Positions 1 to 8,722 are shown, counted from the stretch's first letter. The stretch is 64,000 bases of DNA from Poindextera sp036272595 (GCA_036272595.1 DATAYM010000058.1:62001-126000); one strand, 5' to 3'. Notes: a model not told the origin generated them from the letters alone. Numbers and translations are program-made.

Positions 1-1
1 G

Positions 2-715
2 CTGGCCGCGCCGGCCCGGGCCGGCCAGCCGGTGAGTCTGCGCGACCAGGTCTCGGCGTCGGGGTCGATCACCCTTGGCGACCTGTTCGACAATGCCGGC
101 GCGGCCGCCGGCGTGGTCATCGGCAACGGCGCGCCGGTGGGCCTGAGCGCGGTGCTGGACGCCGGCGCGGTGCAGCGGATCGCCCGCAACCACGGCCTGG
201 ACTGGGACAACCCGCAGAACCTGCAGCGGCTCCTGGTGCCGAGCGTCGGCGGCCCGGTCGCCGCCGGCGGGCACATGGTCGAGGTGCTGACCTATACGCG
301 CAGCCTGGCCGCCGGCGAGGTGGTGCAGCCGACCGATCTCGCCTTCGGCAAGGTGGCGAGCTTCGCCGTGCCCGCCGACGCGCCGCGCGACGCCGAGGGC
401 GTCATCGGCAAGGTCGCCCGCCGGCCGCTGCGCTCCGGCGCCGCCGTCGCCGCCCACGACCTCGGCAACGCCATCCTGGTCAAGCGCGACGACCTGGTCG
501 AGGTCAGCTACCACAGCGACGGCATCGACCTGACGCTGCAGGGCAAGGCCATGGCCGACGCCGCCGCCGGGGAGCCGGTGGCCATTCAGAACACCACCTC
601 GAAAAAGGTCATCCAGGCCGTGGTCAGCGGCCCGGACCAGGCCGTCGTGGGGCCGCAGGCCGAGGCCGTTCGCGCCGCCGCCCAGACCCCGTCGCAATTC
701 GCCGCCCTTCCCTAG
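2..715 (+). CDS. flgA: Flagellar P-ring assembly chaperone FlgA (5' end outside window)
   Basis: FlgA is a periplasmic chaperone for assembly of the flagellar P-ring (FlgI) around the rod. The frame is already open at base 2 and the first residues (LAAPARAGQPV) read like the end of a signal peptide, so the true start lies to the left; the GTG at 32 is probably internal. The mature part carries an SAF-type segment (LAAGEVVQPTDLAFG) followed by the conserved C-terminal FlgA region (LVEVSYHSDGIDLTLQGKAMADAAAGE split over about 30 residues) that ends in repeated valine-rich strands. It lies 6 bp before flgH on the same strand, the usual order in Caulobacter-type flagellar operons. Identification is firm; only the N-terminus is missing. 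Confidence 0.9.
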   Translation: MAAPARAGQPVSLRDQVSASGSITLGDLFDNAGAAAGVVIGNGAPVGLSAVLDAGAVQRIARNHGLDWDNPQNLQRLLVPSVGGPVAAGGHMVEVLTYTRSLAAGEVVQPTDLAFGKVASFAVPADAPRDAEGVIGKVARRPLRSGAAVAAHDLGNAILVKRDDLVEVSYHSDGIDLTLQGKAMADAAAGEPVAIQNTTSKKVIQAVVSGPDQAVVGPQAEAVRAAAQTPSQFAALP

Positions 716-721
716 CCCTTG

Positions 722-1489
722 ATGAGTGTCCTCATGCGCCGCCCCCTGCTGATCGTGCTCCTGGCCGCCGCCGGCCCGCTGGCCGCCTGCGCCAGCGTCA
801 AGTCGTCGGTGATCGAAGCGGCTCAGGGCCCGACCTTGACGCCGATGAGCCATCCGATGGTGCCGCCGGCGACGCGGGATTACCTGTCCATCGCGGCCTC
901 GGCGCGCGACGCGGGCCCGCAGCCGGCCTCGGCGAACTCATTGTGGCGCAGCGGCGCGCGCGCCTTCTTCGACGACCAGCGCGCCCGCCGGGTCGGCGAC
1001 ATCCTGACCGTGCTGATCAATATCGACGACAGCGCCAAGACCTCGAACGCCACCACCGCCAGCAAGACCAGCACCAACGCGGCCGGGATCACCAACTTCT
1101 TCGGGCTTGAGACCCTGCTGGCCAAGGTGCTGCCGCCGGCGTTCAATCCGGCCCAGGCGATCAACACCAACGCCAGCCTGGTCGCCGCCGGCACCGGCGG
1201 GATCACCCGCCAGGAGCAGATCACCCTGACCATCGCCGCGGTGGTCACCAATGTGCTGCCCAACGGCAACCTGGAGATCGAGGGGCGCCAGGAGGTGAGG
1301 ACCAACAACGACACCCGCATCCTCACCGTGGCCGGCATCGTGCGGCCGGAGGACATCACCTCGACCAACACCATCCTGCACACCCAGATCGCCGAGGCGC
1401 GCATCGACTACGGCGGCAAGGGCGACATCGCCGCGGTGCAGAAGACCCCCGCCGGCACCGCCCTGATGCAGCGCTGGTTGCCGTTCTAG
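722..1489 (+). CDS. flgH: Flagellar L-ring protein FlgH (lipoprotein)
   Basis: FlgH forms the L-ring, the bushing of the flagellar rod in the outer membrane. The N-terminus is a lipoprotein signal with lipobox LAAC (MRRPLLIVLLAAAGPLAAC), so the protein should be lipidated at that cysteine. The family signatures are visible: SLWR near residue 75, RRVGDILTVLINIDDSAKTSN, the QEQITLTIAAVVTNVLPNGNLEIEGR block and a closing segment on reversal of IADIARIDYGGKGD type. Length (about 255 aa) is normal. Candidate starts are TTG 719, ATG 722 and ATG 734; 722 is used, 734 also leaves a complete signal peptide. It follows flgA by 6 bp, so co-transcription is likely. Confidence 0.92.
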   Translation: MSVLMRRPLLIVLLAAAGPLAACASVKSSVIEAAQGPTLTPMSHPMVPPATRDYLSIAASARDAGPQPASANSLWRSGARAFFDDQRARRVGDILTVLINIDDSAKTSNATTASKTSTNAAGITNFFGLETLLAKVLPPAFNPAQAINTNASLVAAGTGGITRQEQITLTIAAVVTNVLPNGNLEIEGRQEVRTNNDTRILTVAGIVRPEDITSTNTILHTQIAEARIDYGGKGDIAAVQKTPAGTALMQRWLPF

Positions 1490-1515
1490 GGACTGCGCGG
1501 TTCAGCTGGTCGGGC

Positions 1516-1535
1516 ATGCTATCACGTGATAGCAT
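1516..1535. promoter_or_regulatory. Perfect 20-bp palindrome, probable toxin-antitoxin operator
   Basis: ATGCTATCACGTGATAGCAT is identical to its reverse complement over all 20 bases and ends 5 bp before the ATG of the antitoxin gene. VapBC/FitAB-type operons are commonly autoregulated by the ribbon-helix-helix antitoxin bound to inverted repeats at this position. That it is the operator is inferred; the palindrome itself is read directly. Confidence 0.7.
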
Positions 1536-1540
1536 ACCGC

Positions 1541-1774
1541 ATGCCTCAACTCCTTGTTCGAGATGTCCCTCGCGAATTGGTCGAAGCGCTCAAGCGCCGC
1601 GCCTCCAACCACGGCCGCAGCGCCGAGGCCGAGCATCGCGACATCCTCGAGAAGGCCTTGCGAGCCGGTCGCGACGCCTTCCGGGAACGCGCAAGCCGTC
1701 TTCGACAGGCGACGCGCGGCCGTGTCGTCGGCGAATCTGCGGCATTGATCCGCGAAGATCGCGATAGTCGGTGA
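1541..1774 (+). CDS. FitA/VapB-type ribbon-helix-helix antitoxin
   Basis: A 77-residue antitoxin that should neutralise the PIN-domain toxin encoded next and repress its own operon. The first 50 residues (MPQLLVRDVPRELVEALKRR, then a short loop NHGRSAEAEHRDILEKAL) match the FitA-like ribbon-helix-helix fold: one strand plus two helices. The C-terminal part is charged (RDAFRERASRLRQATRGR) and ends ESAALIREDRDSR, the kind of tail that wraps the toxin. I chose ATG 1541 over GTG 1526, because the latter lies inside the palindromic operator. Its stop codon overlaps the toxin GTG start by 4 bp (GTGA), showing translational coupling. No clear Shine-Dalgarno precedes the ATG. Confidence 0.85.
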   Translation: MPQLLVRDVPRELVEALKRRASNHGRSAEAEHRDILEKALRAGRDAFRERASRLRQATRGRVVGESAALIREDRDSR

Positions 1775-2181
1775 GCATTGTCGTCGATGCCTCGGTCGCC
1801 CTGAAATGGGTGCTCGATGAGCCAGGACGTGAAGCGGCCGACGCTCTGATCGATGAGGAGCTTGTCGCGCCGACACTCTGGCTCCTTGAGGCGGCCAACG
1901 CACTGTGGCGGCGTGTTCGCCGCGGCGAACTGAGCCACGGCGAAGCCACGGAGCGCTTGCTTGCGTTGGCCGATGCGCCTGTCGTTGCGAGCGACATCGA
2001 GGATGATCTGTTCGCCGCGGCGGATCTGGCGAACGCGCTCGGCCACCCGGTTTACGACTGCCTCTACCTGGCGGCGGCGATACGCGAAGACACCTATGTG
2101 ATCACGGCTGACAGCCGTTTCCACGCTGTGGTCAGCCGAGAGCCGGCGCTTGCCGCCAGGATCAGGCTGTTAAGGGCCTAA
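1771..2181 (+). CDS. vapC: VapC-family PIN-domain ribonuclease toxin
   Basis: A PIN-domain toxin of 136 residues; family members are Mg-dependent endoribonucleases, often cutting tRNA or rRNA. The acidic residues expected at the active site are present: D6 (VVDAS), E40 (LLEAANAL), D96 (YDCLYLA) and D114 (ITADSRF). GTG start overlapping the antitoxin stop. Its TAA (2179-2181) overlaps the stop codon of the converging dxs gene (2178-2180), so no room remains for a terminator between them. Base composition is slightly less GC-rich than the neighbours, in line with an acquired module. Toxin targets cannot be told from sequence. Confidence 0.9.
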   Translation: MSIVVDASVALKWVLDEPGREAADALIDEELVAPTLWLLEAANALWRRVRRGELSHGEATERLLALADAPVVASDIEDDLFAAADLANALGHPVYDCLYLAAAIREDTYVITADSRFHAVVSREPALAARIRLLRA

Positions 2182-4094
2182 AGCGCCCGCAGGCCCCCGA
2201 CCGCGTTGTCGACGCCCAGGGCGCCGAGGGCGGCGCGGACGATGCCTTCGGCGTCGAGGCCGGCCTGGGCGTACATCAGCTCGGGCTTGTCGTGGTCCTG
2301 GAACAGGTCCGGCAGCACCAGGGTGCGAATCTTCAGGCCGCGGTCGAGCACGCCGCGTTCGGCCAGCAGGTGCAGCACGAAGGCGCCGAAGCCGCCCATG
2401 GCGCCCTCCTCCAGGGTGATCAGCGCCTCGTGGTCGCGGGCCAGCCGCAGGATCAGGTCCTCATCCAGCGGCTTGGCGAAGCGGGCGTCGGCGACGGTGG
2501 CCGGATAGCCGCGCGCCGCCAGCACATCGGCGGCCTTCAGCGCCTCCGGCAGGCGGCTGCCGAACGACAGGATGGCGATGGCCGAGCCTTCGCGCAGGAC
2601 GCGGCCGCGGCCGATCTCCAGCGCCCCGGGGGCCTCGGGGATGACCACGCCGGTCCCCTCGCCGCGCGGGTAGCGGAAGGCGCTGGGGCGGTCGTCGATG
2701 GCGACGGCGGTGGCGATCATCGCCGCCAGCTCCGCCTCATCGGCGGGAGCCATGACCACGAAGCCGGGAAGCTGGCCGAGGAAGCCGACGTCGAAGGAGC
2801 CGGCGTGGGTGGGCCCGTCGGCGCCGACCAGGCCGGCGCGGTCGATGGCGAAGCGCACCGGCAGCCGCTGGATGGCGACGTCGTGGACCACCTGGTCGTA
2901 GCCGCGCTGCAGGAAGGTGGAATAGATGGCCGCGAACGGCTTCATGCCATCGGCGGCGAGGCCGGCGGCGAAGGTCACCGCGTGCTGCTCGGCGATGCCG
3001 ACGTCGAAGGCCCGGTCGGGGAAGCGCTCGGCGAAGCGGTCGAGGCCGGTGCCCGACGGCATGGCGGCGGTGACGGCGGCGATCCGGTCATCCTTTTCCG
3101 CCTCGCGGATCAGGGCGTCGGCGAAGACCCGGGTGTATTGCGGCGCGCCGGCCGGGGCCTTGTTCTGCTTGCCGGTGATGACGTCGAACTTGACCACGCC
3201 GTGGTACTTGTCGGCGGCGGCCTCGGCGGGCGCGTAGCCCTTGCCCTTCTGCGTCACCACGTGCACCAGCACCGGCTTGCCCTTGATGTCGCGGACGTTC
3301 TTCAGCACCGGCACCAGGTGGTCGAGATTGTGGCCGTCGATCGGGCCGACATAGAAGAAGCCCAGCTCCTCGAAGAAGGTGCCGCCGGTGGCCATGCCGC
3401 GGGCGTATTCCTCGGTCTTGCGCGCCATCTCCTTCAGCGGCTTGGGCAGGATCTGCGCCATGCGCCGGCCGAAGTCGCGGAACGAGCGGTAGGCGCCGCC
3501 GGAGACCTGGCGGGCCAGATAGGCGCTCATCCCGCCGACCGGCGGGGCGATCGACATGTCGTTGTCGTTCAGCACCACGATCAGCTGGCCGGTGGTGTCG
3601 GCGGCGTTGTTCATCGCCTCATAGGCCATGCCGGCCGACAGCGCTCCATCGCCGATCACCGCGACCACCTTGTGGTCGGCGCCGCGGCGGTCGCGCGCCA
3701 CGGCGAAGCCGAGGCCGGCGGAGATCGAGGTCGCGGCGTGGGCGGCGCCGAAGGGATCGTACGGGCTTTCCGCCCGCTTGGTGAACCCCGAGAGCCCACC
3801 GCCCTGGCGCAGGGTGCGGATGCGCGTCCGCCGGCCGGTCAGGATCTTGTGCGGATAGGCCTGGTGGCCGACGTCCCAGATCAGGATGTCATTCGGCGTG
3901 TCGAACACGTGGTGCAGGGCCACCGTCAGCTCGACGACGCCGAGGCCGGCGCCCAGATGGCCGCCGGTCTGTGAGACCGCGTCTATGGTCTCGGCGCGCA
4001 GCTCGTCCGCCAGTTGTCTAAGTTGCGGTAAACTAAACTCCCGCGTGTCGGCCGGAGCATGAACAGTGTCGAGTAGGGGGGTGCGTGGCGCCAT
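2178..4094 (-). CDS. dxs: 1-deoxy-D-xylulose-5-phosphate synthase
   Basis: Condenses pyruvate and glyceraldehyde 3-phosphate to DXP, the entry step of the MEP isoprenoid pathway. 638 residues, full length. The thiamine-diphosphate motif runs from GDG at 148-150 to NDN at 176-178 (GDGALSAGMAYEAMNN...VVLNDN). The conserved TGGHLGAGLGVVELTVALH region is at 43-61 and WDVGHQAYPHKILTGR at 73-88; the pyrimidine domain carries the catalytic glutamate in DVGIAEQHAVTFAAGLA, and DRAGLVGADGPTHAG is intact. It is the third gene of xseB-ispA-dxs, 33 bp after ispA, an arrangement common in proteobacteria. Confidence 0.97.
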   Translation of the reverse strand: MAPRTPLLDTVHAPADTREFSLPQLRQLADELRAETIDAVSQTGGHLGAGLGVVELTVALHHVFDTPNDILIWDVGHQAYPHKILTGRRTRIRTLRQGGGLSGFTKRAESPYDPFGAAHAATSISAGLGFAVARDRRGADHKVVAVIGDGALSAGMAYEAMNNAADTTGQLIVVLNDNDMSIAPPVGGMSAYLARQVSGGAYRSFRDFGRRMAQILPKPLKEMARKTEEYARGMATGGTFFEELGFFYVGPIDGHNLDHLVPVLKNVRDIKGKPVLVHVVTQKGKGYAPAEAAADKYHGVVKFDVITGKQNKAPAGAPQYTRVFADALIREAEKDDRIAAVTAAMPSGTGLDRFAERFPDRAFDVGIAEQHAVTFAAGLAADGMKPFAAIYSTFLQRGYDQVVHDVAIQRLPVRFAIDRAGLVGADGPTHAGSFDVGFLGQLPGFVVMAPADEAELAAMIATAVAIDDRPSAFRYPRGEGTGVVIPEAPGALEIGRGRVLREGSAIAILSFGSRLPEALKAADVLAARGYPATVADARFAKPLDEDLILRLARDHEALITLEEGAMGGFGAFVLHLLAERGVLDRGLKIRTLVLPDLFQDHDKPELMYAQAGLDAEGIVRAALGALGVDNAVGGLRAL

Positions 4095-4127
4095 GATGAA
4101 GGGGTGACGACTGGTCCTGGATGCCGA

Positions 4128-5015
4128 TCAGTGACGACGGTCTAACACGAAATCAACGCTGTCTCTCAGGTATTTGGCGCGTTCACCGAACATCTCCAGA
4201 TGCGAGCGCGCCTGGTCGGCCAGCAGCGCGACCCGTTCGCGCGCCTGCTCCGTGCCCAGAAGAGTGACGTAGTTGACCTTGCCCTTGATCGCGTCCTTGC
4301 CGCCGGAGGTCTTGCCGAGCAGGTCCTGGTCGCCCTCGACGTCGAGCAGGTCGTCGACGATCTGGTAGGCGAGGCCGAGGTCCTGGGCGAAGCCCATCAG
4401 GCCCTGCCGTTCGGCCTCCATCGGCCTGGCCATAACCATCGGCAGATCGAAGGCGCAGGCGATCAGGGCGCCGGTTTTCAGCCGCTGCATGCGGGCGACG
4501 GCGCCGAGGTCGTCGCCGACGCCCAGCAGGTCGATCATCTGGCCGCCGGCCATGCCCTTGGCGCCGGCGGCGGCGGCCAGCTTGCGCACCAGTTCGGCGC
4601 GCAAGCCGCCATCGGAATGGGTGTCGGGATGGGCGAGGATCTCGAACGCCGCCGTCTGCAGGGCGTCGCCGGCCAGCACCGCCGTCGCCTCGTCATAGGC
4701 CTTGTGCACGGTGGCGCGGCCGCGGCGCAGGTCGCCGTCGTCCATGCACGGCAGGTCGTCGTGGATCAGGCTGTAGGCGTGGATGCATTCCAGCGCGCAG
4801 GCGCAACGCAGCACCGGCCGCTCCTCCAGGTCGAACATCCTGGCGGTCTCCAGCGCGAAGAAGGGCCGAAGCCGCCTGCCGGGGCCGAGGGCGGCGTAGC
4901 GCATGGCTTCGGTCAGCCGCTGCTCGGGGCCCTCGGCTCTCGGCAGGAGCGCGTCCAGCGCGATGGTGACCAGATCGGCGGCCTCGGCCAGTCTTTGGGC
5001 GAGCGCGTCGCTCAC
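4128..5015 (-). CDS. ispA: Polyprenyl (farnesyl/geranylgeranyl) diphosphate synthase
   Basis: Adds isopentenyl diphosphate units to an allylic diphosphate to give farnesyl (or geranylgeranyl) diphosphate. 295 residues. Both aspartate-rich motifs are intact: DDLPCMDDGDLRRGR from residue 86 and DDLLDVEGD from 221, plus the LGPGRRLRP substrate loop at 43-51 and the GGQMIDL helix near 157. The two residues before the first motif region (ECIHAYSLIHDD) resemble short-chain FPP synthases of the IspA group, but product length cannot be fixed by eye. It starts 5 bp after the xseB stop and is followed by dxs. Confidence 0.93.
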   Translation of the reverse strand: MSDALAQRLAEAADLVTIALDALLPRAEGPEQRLTEAMRYAALGPGRRLRPFFALETARMFDLEERPVLRCACALECIHAYSLIHDDLPCMDDGDLRRGRATVHKAYDEATAVLAGDALQTAAFEILAHPDTHSDGGLRAELVRKLAAAAGAKGMAGGQMIDLLGVGDDLGAVARMQRLKTGALIACAFDLPMVMARPMEAERQGLMGFAQDLGLAYQIVDDLLDVEGDQDLLGKTSGGKDAIKGKVNYVTLLGTEQARERVALLADQARSHLEMFGERAKYLRDSVDFVLDRRH

Positions 5016-5020
5016 GGCCT

Positions 5021-5269
5021 TTAGGAGAACTCGGCCGGCTCGACGCCCGTCGGCCCCTGGGGCCCGACGACGATCTTCTCGACACGCAGCCGCGCGGCTT
5101 CCAGCCGCTTTTCGCAGTGCGCCTTCAGCGCCGCGCCGCGCTCGTACATCTCGATCGAGCGCTCCAGCGGCGCCTGGCCGGACTCAAGCTCGGCGACGAT
5201 CTTCTCGAGCTCGCCAAGCGCCTGCTCGAACGACAGGGCGGCGATGTCCTTCGCTTCGGTTTGCGACAT
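5021..5269 (-). CDS. xseB: Exodeoxyribonuclease VII small subunit
   Basis: Small subunit of exonuclease VII, which degrades single-stranded DNA together with XseA. 82 residues: LSFEQALGELEKIVAELESG, then APLERSIEMYERGAALKAHCEKRL, is the family's helical hairpin almost word for word. ATG 5269 was chosen because homology starts directly after it and a GGAAG precedes it; the frame stays open upstream to 5326 but with no family resemblance. First gene of xseB-ispA-dxs. The xseA partner is not in this window, which is normal. Confidence 0.93.
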   Translation of the reverse strand: MSQTEAKDIAALSFEQALGELEKIVAELESGQAPLERSIEMYERGAALKAHCEKRLEAARLRVEKIVVGPQGPTGVEPAEFS

Positions 5270-5352
5270 GAGAGCTTCCAGCCGGGATTGGTTGAAGACT
5301 CTAGGCTGGGCCCCGCGGCTGGGCAACGCGTGCGCGGCGGTTTATTCCGAGC

Positions 5353-5370
5353 CCGCGACAAGAGTCGCGG
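5353..5370. repeat. Short perfect hairpin in the MFS leader
   Basis: CCGCGAC AAGA GTCGCGG forms a 7-bp stem with a 4-base loop in the 125-bp gap between the divergent xseB and MFS genes, about 25 bp before the presumed TTG start of the latter. It may sit in the 5' leader. No run of T follows, so it is not a typical intrinsic terminator. Confidence 0.4.
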
Positions 5371-5394
5371 ACTTGGCCGGGAGACACGCAGCCG

Positions 5395-6868
5395 TTGGAT
5401 GAAACCGTAAGCCCGAACGAGATCGCCGGCCTGAACGAGATCGAGGCGGCCGAACTGGCCTCGCCCGAGACCGCGGCCAGCGCCGCCGAGCAGGTCAGTT
5501 CGGAAGCCGAGTACGAGCGGTTCATCTGGGCCAATCTGCGCCGCAACTACGCCGCCAACTACCTGCACGGCATGCTGGGCATGACCGGCTTTCGGCTGGT
5601 CAACGCCCCGACCTTCGTGCCGGCCTATCTCTATATCCTGGCCTCGCACAGCCTGGGCATGTTCCCCGGCTGGCTGCGGATGATCGCCAGCCCCAACGCC
5701 GTCGTCGGCCTCGGCCTGTCGCTGCAGCAGGTCGGCCAGGTGGTCTCGCCGAATCATCGGCGCCTCGCAGATCGAGCACCGCAAGCGGGTGCTGCCGGCC
5801 TCGATCCTGATGGGCACGATGATGCGGGTGCAGATCCTCGGCATGGCCATTGCCGGCTGGTTCTTCTCCGGCGCGCCGCTGCTGGCCGCCATCCTGTTCT
5901 TCCTGCTGCTGCTCGGCCTCTTCTCAGGCGCCCAGCGGGTGGCCTTCCAACTGGTGCTCGGCAAGGTGATCCCGTTCTCGCGGCGCGGCCGGCTGCAGGC
6001 CTGGCGCAACTTCACCGGCGGCATCATCGCCGCGGCCCTGACCTACGCCGCCGGCCGCTACATCATCGGCGCCGGCGCGGTCTCGGTCCCGGCCAGGCTG
6101 CTGGGCTTCAACGTCTTCCAGAACGGCTATTCGACCACCTTCTTCCTGGCCTTCGTGCTGACCAGCCTGGGGCTGACCGCGTTCCAGCTGCTGATCCGCG
6201 AGCCGGATCCGCCCCGGGTGCGGCCACGCATGAAGGTCGGCGACCGGCTGCGCGGCCTGCCGGCCCTGCTGCGTTCGGATCGCGGCTTCGCCTTCTTCAT
6301 GCTGGCGCAGACCTGCGCGGTGGCCGGGCGGATCGCCGCGCCCTTCTACATCCTCTACGCCGGCGCGACCCTGCATTCGCTGAGCGGCGCGACGCTCGGC
6401 ATCTTCGGCCTGGCCAACCTGGGCGCCGACACCGCCTCCAACCTGCTCTGGGGCTATCTGGGCGACAAGTCCGGCTTCCGCTCCAGCTTCCTGATCGCGC
6501 TGCTGTTCTGGATCGGCGGCACGGCGCTTTTGATCTTCAGCCATACCATGCCGACCTTCTTCGTCGCCTTCGCCTTTCTGGGCGCGGCCAGCTCCGGCTA
6601 CCAGATGAGCTCGCAGACCATGGTGCTGGAGTTCGGGCTGCGCGAGGACATGGCCATGCGCCTGGCCTTCTCATCGACCGCCGAGGGGATCATGTCGTCG
6701 CTCGGGCCGCTGGTCGGCGGCCTGATCGCCGCGGCGGCCGGCTATCTGATGGTCTTCTACACCTCGATCGGCTTCGAGGTCCTGGCCCTGGTCATCGTGC
6801 TGATGCTGGTCGAGGAGCCGCGCAAGCGCCGCGCGCTTGGATTCAACGATCCGCCGCCTAGCGGCTGA
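5395..6868 (+). pseudogene. MFS transporter gene interrupted by a +1 frameshift
   Basis: An MFS-type integral membrane transporter of about 490 residues split over two frames. Frame one runs from TTG 5395 through ...GLSLQQVGQVVSP; frame two continues IIGASQIEHRKRVLPASILMG and carries the remaining membrane segments to the stop at 6866-6868. The junction reads CCGAATCATCGGC; removing one A at 5752/5753 restores CCG ATC ATC GGC (P-I-I-G), exactly what continuity of the protein demands. Both halves are otherwise undamaged, so the lesion is recent or a sequencing error. A motif-like loop (WGYLGDKSGFRSS) marks the second half. The substrate is unknown. The 3' end overlaps the converging TetR gene by 11 bp. 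Confidence 0.85.
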
Positions 6869-7511
6869 AACCCGCCTCGGCGAAGTCGACCATGCGGCGG
6901 ATCAGCGCCTCGGCGTCGTCCTCGCGGGTCAGGCCTTCGGAGAGGGTGTGCAGCCGGTCCAGCTCGGCGAAGCGGTTGTTGTGGATCATGCCCAGCACGA
7001 AGTGCAGCCGCCAATAGACCTCTTCCGGCGCCAGGTCCGGGCGCGCGGCCAAAAGAGCGTCGGCGAAGCGGCGCAGGTGCGAGACGTCGGTGCGCAGCGC
7101 CTCGCGCATGGCCTCCGTCCCCTCGCCGCGCGAGCGGATCAGGAACTGCACGGCGATGCGCCGGTCGCCCTTGGGGTCGTGCCAGCGCACCGGCGGCGCG
7201 ATCAGCGCCTCCAGGATGGCGCGCACCGGCGGATGGCCCTGGTAGCGGTCGGAGGCCTCGTGCAGCATCCGCGCCCGCGCCCGGTTCAGCTCGGCGGTGC
7301 GCGTTCGGAAGATCTCGAACAGCAAGGCGTCCTTGGAGCCGAAATGGTAGTTGACCGAGGCCAGGTTGACGCCGGCCTCGGCGGTGATGTCGCGCACCGA
7401 GACCTTCTGGAAGCCATGCACCGCGAACAGGCGCTCCGCCGCCGCGAACACCAGTCCCTTGGTCAGGGCGTGGGTCTCGGGATTCGGTTCGGTGGTTGCG
7501 GCGTCGGTCAA
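6858..7511 (-). CDS. TetR/AcrR-family transcriptional regulator
   Basis: A 217-residue one-component repressor. The N-terminal helix-turn-helix is clear: TKGLVFAAAERLFAVHGFQK followed by VSVRDITAEAGVNLASVNYHFGSKDALLFEIF, where VNYHFGSK is the recognition helix and its exit. The C-terminal ligand domain contains VRAILEALIAPP and a conserved LGMIHNNRFAELDRL segment. The start is TTG 7511 (MTDAATTEPNP), because no ATG or GTG fits and it lies 17 bp after the VWA gene stop with GGGCAGG upstream. The converging MFS gene is a possible target, as TetR genes often control adjacent transporters, but this is inference. Confidence 0.88.
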   Translation of the reverse strand: MTDAATTEPNPETHALTKGLVFAAAERLFAVHGFQKVSVRDITAEAGVNLASVNYHFGSKDALLFEIFRTRTAELNRARARMLHEASDRYQGHPPVRAILEALIAPPVRWHDPKGDRRIAVQFLIRSRGEGTEAMREALRTDVSHLRRFADALLAARPDLAPEEVYWRLHFVLGMIHNNRFAELDRLHTLSEGLTREDDAEALIRRMVDFAEAGFSR

Positions 7512-7528
7512 GGCCTGCCCTGGCGGAC

Positions 7529-8722
7529 CTAGCCGCGCACCAGTTCGCGCATGGCCTTGTCGAGGCCGTCGATGGTCAGCGGGAACATGCGGTCGTTGGT
7601 CAGCTGGCGCATCACCTCGATCGAGGGGGTGTAGTCCCAGTGCCGCTCGCCGACCGGGTTCAGCCAGACGACGCTCTCGTAGAACTGCGTCACCCGGTCG
7701 ACCCAGATGGCCCCCGGCTCCTCGTTCCAGTGCTCCACCGAGCCGCCCGGATAGGTGATCTCGTAGGGGCTCATGGTGGCGTCGCCGACGAAGATCACCT
7801 TGTAGTCGTGGCCGTACTTGTTGAGCACGTCCCAGGTCGGGATCTTCTCGACGTTGCGGCGGCGGTTGTCCTTCCACACCGCCTCGTAGAGGCAGTTGTG
7901 GAAATAGAAGAACTCCATGGTCTTGAACTCGGTCTTGGCCGCCGAGAACAGCTCCTCGCAGAGCTTGATGTGGCTGTCCATCGAGCCGCCGATGTCGAAG
8001 AACAGCAGCACCTTGATCGTATTGCGCCGTTCCGGCTGCATGATCAGGTCGAGATAGCCCTTGTTGGCCGTCTCCTTGATCGTGCCCTTGATGTCCAGTT
8101 CGTCCGGCTGCCCCTGGCGGGCGAACTTGCGCAGGCGGCGCAGCGCCACCTTGATGTTGCGGGTACCCAGCTCGACCTGGTCGTCGAGGTTCTTGTACTC
8201 GCGCTTGTCCCAGACCTTGATCGCCTTGCCGTGGCGGCCCTTGTCCTGGCCGATGCGGATGCCCTCGGGATGGTAGCCGTTGGCGCCGAAGGGGGTGCTG
8301 CCGTCCTTGCCGCGGCGACCCTTCTTGCCGTCCTCGTCACCGTCCTCGCCGCGCTCCTTGGCCTCGCGCATGCGTTCGGCCAGCATCTCCATCAGCTTCT
8401 CGAAGCCGCCCATCTCCTCGATCATCTTGCGGTCTTCGTCTGACAGGAACTTGTCGGACAGCGCCTTCAGCCACTCGGCCTGTACGTCGGTCGGAAGGCC
8501 GATGGCGATTTTTTCCAGGCCCTTGAACACGTGGCCGAACACCTGGTCGAAGCGGTCGAGGTGCTTCTCGTCCTTCACCAGCGCCGCGCGCGACAGGTAG
8601 TAGAAATCGTCGACCGTCTTGTCGATCACGTCGCGGTCGAGCGCCTCCATCAGCATGAGGTACTCTTTCAGGGTCACCGGGACCTTGGCCTGGCGAAGTT
8701 CCTCGAAAAAATTCATGAACAT
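7529..8722 (-). CDS. CoxE-like VWA-domain protein
   Basis: A cytoplasmic protein of 397 residues of the VWA_CoxE type, usually partnered with a MoxR AAA+ ATPase in metal-centre or complex maturation. The N-terminal 120 residues are helical; a low-complexity charged linker follows (ERGEDGDEDGKKGRRGKDG, about 123-141); the VWA domain occupies the C-terminal part with the MIDAS motif DIGGS at 243-247, LCEELFSAAKTEFKTMEFFYFHN and later VIFVGDATMSPYEI. No MoxR gene is visible beside it here. ATG 8722 and ATG 8716 are both possible starts (MFMNFFEEL). The TetR gene follows 17 bp downstream on the same strand. Confidence 0.88.
   Translation of the reverse strand: MFMNFFEELRQAKVPVTLKEYLMLMEALDRDVIDKTVDDFYYLSRAALVKDEKHLDRFDQVFGHVFKGLEKIAIGLPTDVQAEWLKALSDKFLSDEDRKMIEEMGGFEKLMEMLAERMREAKERGEDGDEDGKKGRRGKDGSTPFGANGYHPEGIRIGQDKGRHGKAIKVWDKREYKNLDDQVELGTRNIKVALRRLRKFARQGQPDELDIKGTIKETANKGYLDLIMQPERRNTIKVLLFFDIGGSMDSHIKLCEELFSAAKTEFKTMEFFYFHNCLYEAVWKDNRRRNVEKIPTWDVLNKYGHDYKVIFVGDATMSPYEITYPGGSVEHWNEEPGAIWVDRVTQFYESVVWLNPVGERHWDYTPSIEVMRQLTNDRMFPLTIDGLDKAMRELVRG

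Noticed and set aside
2292..3974. A 560-codon open frame on the plus strand
   Set aside because: Antisense to dxs, which has a complete set of ThDP motifs.
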